A stretch of 64,000 nucleotides of DNA from JBBITI01 sp963735055 (GTDB lineage Bacteria > Chloroflexota > Dehalococcoidia > Dehalococcoidales > UBA2162), in assembly GCA_963735055.1 (NCBI GenBank), contig CAVTJN010000019.1, forward strand, positions 186,001 to 250,000, in the 5' to 3' direction. Under the pieces are notes generated by a model. It did no database searches. It worked only from the letters and a program-made list of their open reading frames with translations, and was not told the origin of the DNA. The translations under genes and the position numbers were made by a program. Within the stretch, counting starts at the first letter, position 1. Each line of letters begins with the position of its first letter. This document shows positions 60,164 through 64,000 of this stretch, piece after piece.

Positions 60164-62815
60164 ATGGACGCACCCCTGCTGGCTACCAAGCTGTTTGTAC
60201 CTTCGCTTCGGCCTGGACTTGTCACCCGCCCCAGTTTGATCGAGCGGCTTCATGACAGCCTGCATGGCAGGTTGACACTGGTCTCCGCTCCGGCCGGCTT
60301 CGGCAAAACAACCCTGGTAAGCGAGTGGGTTTCCAGTTGCGGGCGACCGGTCGCATGGTTGTCGTTGGACAAAGGCGATGACGACCCCGCGAGTTTTCTA
60401 GCCTACCTCGTTTCCGCCTTGCGGACGATCAAGCCAGGGATCGGGGCGGGGATACTGAATCTTCTTGACACAACCCAGTCCCGGCCACCACCCCTTGAAT
60501 CGCTGTTGACAACCCTGATTAACGAAATCAGCACCATTCCGGACAATTTTGTCCTTGTCCTTGACGACTACCACACGATTGATGCCAAACCGATTGACGA
60601 AGCCCTGACCTTTTTAGTTGAGCATTTTCCGCCACAGATGCACCTGGTCATTGCAACCCGTGAAGATCCTCCCTTACCCCTGGCCCGCCTGCGCGCCCGT
60701 GGCCAGTTGACTGAACTGCGCGCCACCGACCTGCGGTTTACGCCGGCTGAAGCCGCCGAGTTTCTCAATCAGGCGATGGGATTGAATCTCTCTGCCGAAG
60801 ACATCGGCGCGCTGGAAACCCGCACCGAAGGCTGGATTGCCGGCCTGCAATTAGCCGCACTTTCCATGCAGGGACATCAAGACAACGCCGGCTTCATCAA
60901 GTCTTTCACCGGCAGCCATCATTTCGTACTGGATTACCTGCTTGAAGAAGTCCTGCAAAGACAGTCCGAAAGCGTCCAGAATTTCTTGTTGCGTACTTCC
61001 ATACTCGACCGGCTGTGTGGGCCTCTTTGTGATGCCGTCCTGCTTGACAGTCCTGGTTCAGGACAGAAGACTCTGGAATATCTCGAGCGCTGTAACCTGT
61101 TCATTGTTTCACTTGACAACGAACGGCACTGGTACCGCTATCACCATCTGTTCGCTGATTTGCTGCGGCAGCGACTGCGCCAGAGCATGGCCGAACTCAA
61201 GGGAGATGCGGGAAAGGGTGAGGCTAAACTGCATGAGCGTGCCAGCAAATGGTATGAAGACAACGAACAGGACATTGAAGCTTTTCAGCATGCGGCTGCG
61301 GCCGATGATATTGAGCGCGCCGAACACCTGATCGATGACAGGGGGCTATCCCATCGCTTTAGCGCAAGGGCTACCTTGCTTGATTGGCTGGCATCGCTGC
61401 CGGCGCAAGTGCTGGATGCCAGGCCCTCATTGTGGGTCAAGTACGCTTCCACCTTACTTGGTGGAGGCCAAACGACCGGTGTGGAAGAGAAACTACAAGC
61501 CGCTGAAGCGGTCTTACCGGGTACGGAGGGGGAAGACAAGACCCGCGACCTGATCGGGCGGATTGCCGCGGCGAGGGCTACTCTGGCACTCACTCGCTAC
61601 CAGCCGGACGCCATGATCACACAGGCGCTGCGCGCCCTGGAGTACCTGCCGCCCGACAATCTGTACTCGCGCTTCGTAGCAAATTGGACGGTGGCGTTCG
61701 CATATCGTTTGCGGGGAGAACGGGCCGCGGCCGGCCGGGCATTCACCGAGGCCTTATCAATTGCCAAGGCGTCAGGGAATATCCGCGGTGCTTTCCTGGC
61801 AACCTTGTGCCTTGGAGATATGGATGAACTTGATAACCGGCTTTACCAAGCGGTCGAGAATTACAGGCGCGCCCTGCAGCTGCTCGGTGATCAACCGCCG
61901 CCGAGTGCCAGCGAAGCCTATCTCGGCCTTGCGCGCGTCTTCTACGAATGGGACGATCTGGATACTGCCCAAGAGTACGCTGAACAGAGCCTTCAATTCT
62001 CACGGCAGTACGGTCGCCTCATTGACAGATTCATTGTCGGCCAAGTGTTCATGGCCCGTCTCAAACTGGCCAGGGGTGATGTGGCCGGCGCGGCCGCTAT
62101 GTTGGCTGAGACTGAGGAGTCCGTGCGCCAGAACAATTTCTTGCTGCGAATGCCTGAGGTCGCCGCTGCCCAGGTGACGACGTTGCTTCACCAGGGCAAT
62201 CTGGCGGCCGCCGCTCATCTGGCTCAGACCCATGATCTGCCCATAAGCCGGGCCAGGGTACTCCTGACCCAGGGAGACCCCTCCGCAGCGTTGGCGATAT
62301 TGGGACCACTGCGGCAGCAAATGGAAGCAAAGGGTTGGGCCGACGAACGTCTCAGGGCAATGGTTCTACAGGCAGTTGCGCTGCACCTGAAAGGCGAAAA
62401 CGCCACGGCTGTGCAATTGCTGGCTGAAGCCATGGCGCTGGCCGAGCCGGGCGGCTTTATCCGCATCTTTGTGGATGAAGGTACTCCGATGGCTCACCTG
62501 TTGTCTGAGGCAGCCGCTGAAGGGATCATGCCGGACTATGTAGGCAAGTTGTTGGCTTCATTTGCGGCTGAAGGGCGGAAGGCCGAAGGCAAGTCTTCTC
62601 ACCCCACTGCAATGCGTCTTAGTGAGCCATTGAGCCAGCGCGAGTTAGAAGTATTACAACTCATGGCCAAGGGACTCTCGAATCGTGAGATTGGCGAGCG
62701 ACTCTTCCTGGCCCTGGATACGATCAAGGGACACAACCGCATCATCTTTGGCAAACTCCAGGTCCAACGGCGTACGGAAGCCGTGGCGCGTGCCCGTGAG
62801 TTGGGACTGCTGTAG
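60164..62815 (+). CDS. MalT-like LuxR-family ATP-dependent transcription regulator
   Basis: An intact 883-residue STAND-type regulator. N-terminal LATKLFVPSLRPGLVTRPSL, Walker A SAPAGFGKTTLVSEW, Walker B region NFVLVLDDYHTID, RTEGWIAGLQLAALSMQGHQ, a long TPR-like repeat region, and a C-terminal LuxR helix-turn-helix (LSQRELEVLQLMAKGLSNRE). It is expected to oligomerise on inducer and ATP binding and activate transcription. GAGGAGG precedes the ATG. It is colinear with the frameshifted paralogue at 28208. Its targets may be the small genes that follow. Confidence 0.9.
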   Translation: MDAPLLATKLFVPSLRPGLVTRPSLIERLHDSLHGRLTLVSAPAGFGKTTLVSEWVSSCGRPVAWLSLDKGDDDPASFLAYLVSALRTIKPGIGAGILNLLDTTQSRPPPLESLLTTLINEISTIPDNFVLVLDDYHTIDAKPIDEALTFLVEHFPPQMHLVIATREDPPLPLARLRARGQLTELRATDLRFTPAEAAEFLNQAMGLNLSAEDIGALETRTEGWIAGLQLAALSMQGHQDNAGFIKSFTGSHHFVLDYLLEEVLQRQSESVQNFLLRTSILDRLCGPLCDAVLLDSPGSGQKTLEYLERCNLFIVSLDNERHWYRYHHLFADLLRQRLRQSMAELKGDAGKGEAKLHERASKWYEDNEQDIEAFQHAAAADDIERAEHLIDDRGLSHRFSARATLLDWLASLPAQVLDARPSLWVKYASTLLGGGQTTGVEEKLQAAEAVLPGTEGEDKTRDLIGRIAAARATLALTRYQPDAMITQALRALEYLPPDNLYSRFVANWTVAFAYRLRGERAAAGRAFTEALSIAKASGNIRGAFLATLCLGDMDELDNRLYQAVENYRRALQLLGDQPPPSASEAYLGLARVFYEWDDLDTAQEYAEQSLQFSRQYGRLIDRFIVGQVFMARLKLARGDVAGAAAMLAETEESVRQNNFLLRMPEVAAAQVTTLLHQGNLAAAAHLAQTHDLPISRARVLLTQGDPSAALAILGPLRQQMEAKGWADERLRAMVLQAVALHLKGENATAVQLLAEAMALAEPGGFIRIFVDEGTPMAHLLSEAAAEGIMPDYVGKLLASFAAEGRKAEGKSSHPTAMRLSEPLSQRELEVLQLMAKGLSNREIGERLFLALDTIKGHNRIIFGKLQVQRRTEAVARARELGLL

Positions 62816-63045
62816 CCGGGACCCCAGTCTCTCAATAATCCTACCAGCGGCAAACCCCCCGCTCAAAGTCTTTAAGAAGCCTTTCCGTAGCCAGCCCTCC
62901 CATTATTCTCCCCTCAAAAGCAGAACAACACCCCCAAACAACACCAAAGTGTCTATTCGCCAACACCGCGCTGCAGATACGCTATTCGTGAATCAAACAG
63001 GTAGCGCAACAAGTGGCTATATTCAGCCTTCCCGTGGAGAAGCCA

Positions 63046-63318
63046 ATGTTAAACGAACGTGAACCCAAACCGGCTTTGAATCAACCTGCGGTCTACCAGA
63101 TCAGAATCAAAGGCCATCTGGGTAGTCAGTGGGCAGACTGGTTTGAGGGACTGGCCATCACGCTCGAGGATAACGGCGATACCCTTGTAACCGGCGCTGT
63201 GGTCGATCAGGCTGCGTTACACGGATTGCTCAAGAAGATACGTGATTTAGGATTGCCATTGGTCTCGGTCTGTCCTGTCGAACCGGGTCAGGCAGGTACT
63301 CCGGACGTCAAGCATTAA
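63046..63318 (+). CDS. Small conserved protein of unknown function
   Basis: A 90-residue protein. YQIRIKGHLGSQWADWFEGL then ITLEDNGDTLVTGAVVDQAA and LLKKIRDLGLPLVSV. I recall similar short proteins next to LuxR or DUF4386 genes in Chloroflexi and Firmicutes, with no known function; it may be a ferredoxin-fold ligand sensor. ATG 63046 follows GGAGAAG. The 62816-63045 gap shows nothing else. Confidence 0.65.
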   Translation: MLNEREPKPALNQPAVYQIRIKGHLGSQWADWFEGLAITLEDNGDTLVTGAVVDQAALHGLLKKIRDLGLPLVSVCPVEPGQAGTPDVKH

Positions 63319-63376
63319 GCGAGCCCTATTCAAGCCAAAATTCAACGAACCCACGTACAAAAGAGGGAGAAAAGAA

Positions 63377-64000
63377 ATGAATAAGAACAGAAAGACAGCG
63401 ATCATCACGGGAATCATTTTCATCATTGCGACGGTGGCAGGTCTACTGGGTAATGCCCTCACGGGCTCCATTGTGGGTGCTCCGGATTATCTTGTCCAGA
63501 TTGCTGCAAACAAGAACCTGGTCTTGGTGGGAGCGCTTCTTGCGTTTGTCGCGGCTGCCGGAAGCGCCGGCATCGCGATTTCGCTTTACCCCGTCTTGCG
63601 GAAACACAATGAAGGGCTAGCTCTTGGATCAGTTGGTTTCAGGCTTATCGAGGGAGTGTTCTATCTTGTCAGCGCACTCGGCTTGTTCTCTCTACTGTCA
63701 CTGGGTCAGGAGTATGCGGGCGCAGGGCCTCAGGCTGCTCCAGCCATTCAAGTCCTGGGCGACTTGATTCTCGCAGTACGTGTTTGGGCGGGCTTTGTGC
63801 TTGGCGTGATTGCTTTCTGCTTGGGCGCGGGTATGTACTACTACGTGTTGTATCGATCGAGACTCATCCCCCGCTGGCTATCCGCCTGGGGTCTGGCTGG
63901 GCTCGCGTTGTTGTTCTCGATGACTCTGTCGATTGCATTCGGCGAAAGAATTTCAGGACCTTCAGGTATGCTGGTAGTGTTGGCAGTCCCGATCGCCTTG
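63377..64000 (+). CDS. DUF4386-family membrane protein, cut by the window end
   Basis: Open for 208 codons with no stop before the end. RKTAIITGIIFIIATVAGLL is helix 1; ALLAFVAAAGSAGIAISLYP and VLRKHNEGLALGSVGFRLIE are typical of the DUF4386 family, followed by YYYVLYRSRLIPRWLSAWGL. Six or more helices in all. Function unknown. It follows the small conserved protein by 58 bases and is probably in the same transcript. Confidence 0.85.
   Translation, partial: MNKNRKTAIITGIIFIIATVAGLLGNALTGSIVGAPDYLVQIAANKNLVLVGALLAFVAAAGSAGIAISLYPVLRKHNEGLALGSVGFRLIEGVFYLVSALGLFSLLSLGQEYAGAGPQAAPAIQVLGDLILAVRVWAGFVLGVIAFCLGAGMYYYVLYRSRLIPRWLSAWGLAGLALLFSMTLSIAFGERISGPSGMLVVLAVPIAL

Overview
This window looks like a chromosomal or metagenomic contig from a high-GC Chloroflexi bacterium, most likely Dehalococcoidia-like. 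That is an inference from gene content: MalT-type LuxR regulators, Opp-type binding lipoproteins with Thr-rich linkers, SnoaL/NTF2 folds, class III CoA-transferases and UroD-like proteins. No rRNA, tRNA or CRISPR array was found.

Layout. 0.3-12.2 kb is accessory DNA: a divergent phage-type lysogeny switch (replication protein and XRE-S24 repressor), a RelBE-like toxin-antitoxin pair, a TolB-like propeller, a membrane protein with three C2H2 zinc fingers, decayed gene fragments, three dispersed repeat families and an isolated small terminase gene. 12.2-28.2 kb is a repeat-rich mosaic. It holds a zinc-ribbon Ser/Thr kinase and a heavily frameshifted AAA/TPR partner gene whose last ~22 codons recur as relics between later genes, AT-rich strings of GAAACACGAAA type, and small enzyme genes (hydrolase, enolase-superfamily, cupin, SnoaL, nitroreductase, MFS), several broken. 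28.2-37.7 kb carries a frameshifted MalT-like regulator, a fused DppB-DppC permease, an SPFH protein, SnoaL-like genes and an MFS transporter.

37.7-59.9 kb is the most coherent block. Fifteen minus-strand genes (57.1 to 41.4 kb) encode a UroD-like protein, a PhlG-like C-C hydrolase, a ferredoxin, a fumarate-reductase-type flavoprotein, an Opp-type binding lipoprotein, an SDR, a cyclase-family hydrolase, a cupin, acetoacetyl-CoA synthetase, two enoyl-CoA hydratases, two class III CoA-transferases, a thiolase and a DUF35 protein. Divergent from it are a MarR regulator and a molybdopterin enzyme resembling acetylene hydratase/transhydroxylases. A separate DppBC permease operon at 39.2 kb has the same promoter plus a 38-bp downstream motif (31/38 identical) as the catabolic operon. 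I infer a MarR-controlled anaerobic uptake and degradation system for a cyclic polyketone or (acyl)phloroglucinol-like compound. The substrate is a hypothesis.

59.9-64 kb has an intact MalT-like LuxR regulator, a small conserved protein and a DUF4386-type membrane protein cut by the window edge.

Caution: many genes carry single-base frameshifts in otherwise conserved sequence, about ten of them in one 1.3-kb stretch. They may be decay or uncorrected sequencing indels. The bases alone cannot decide.
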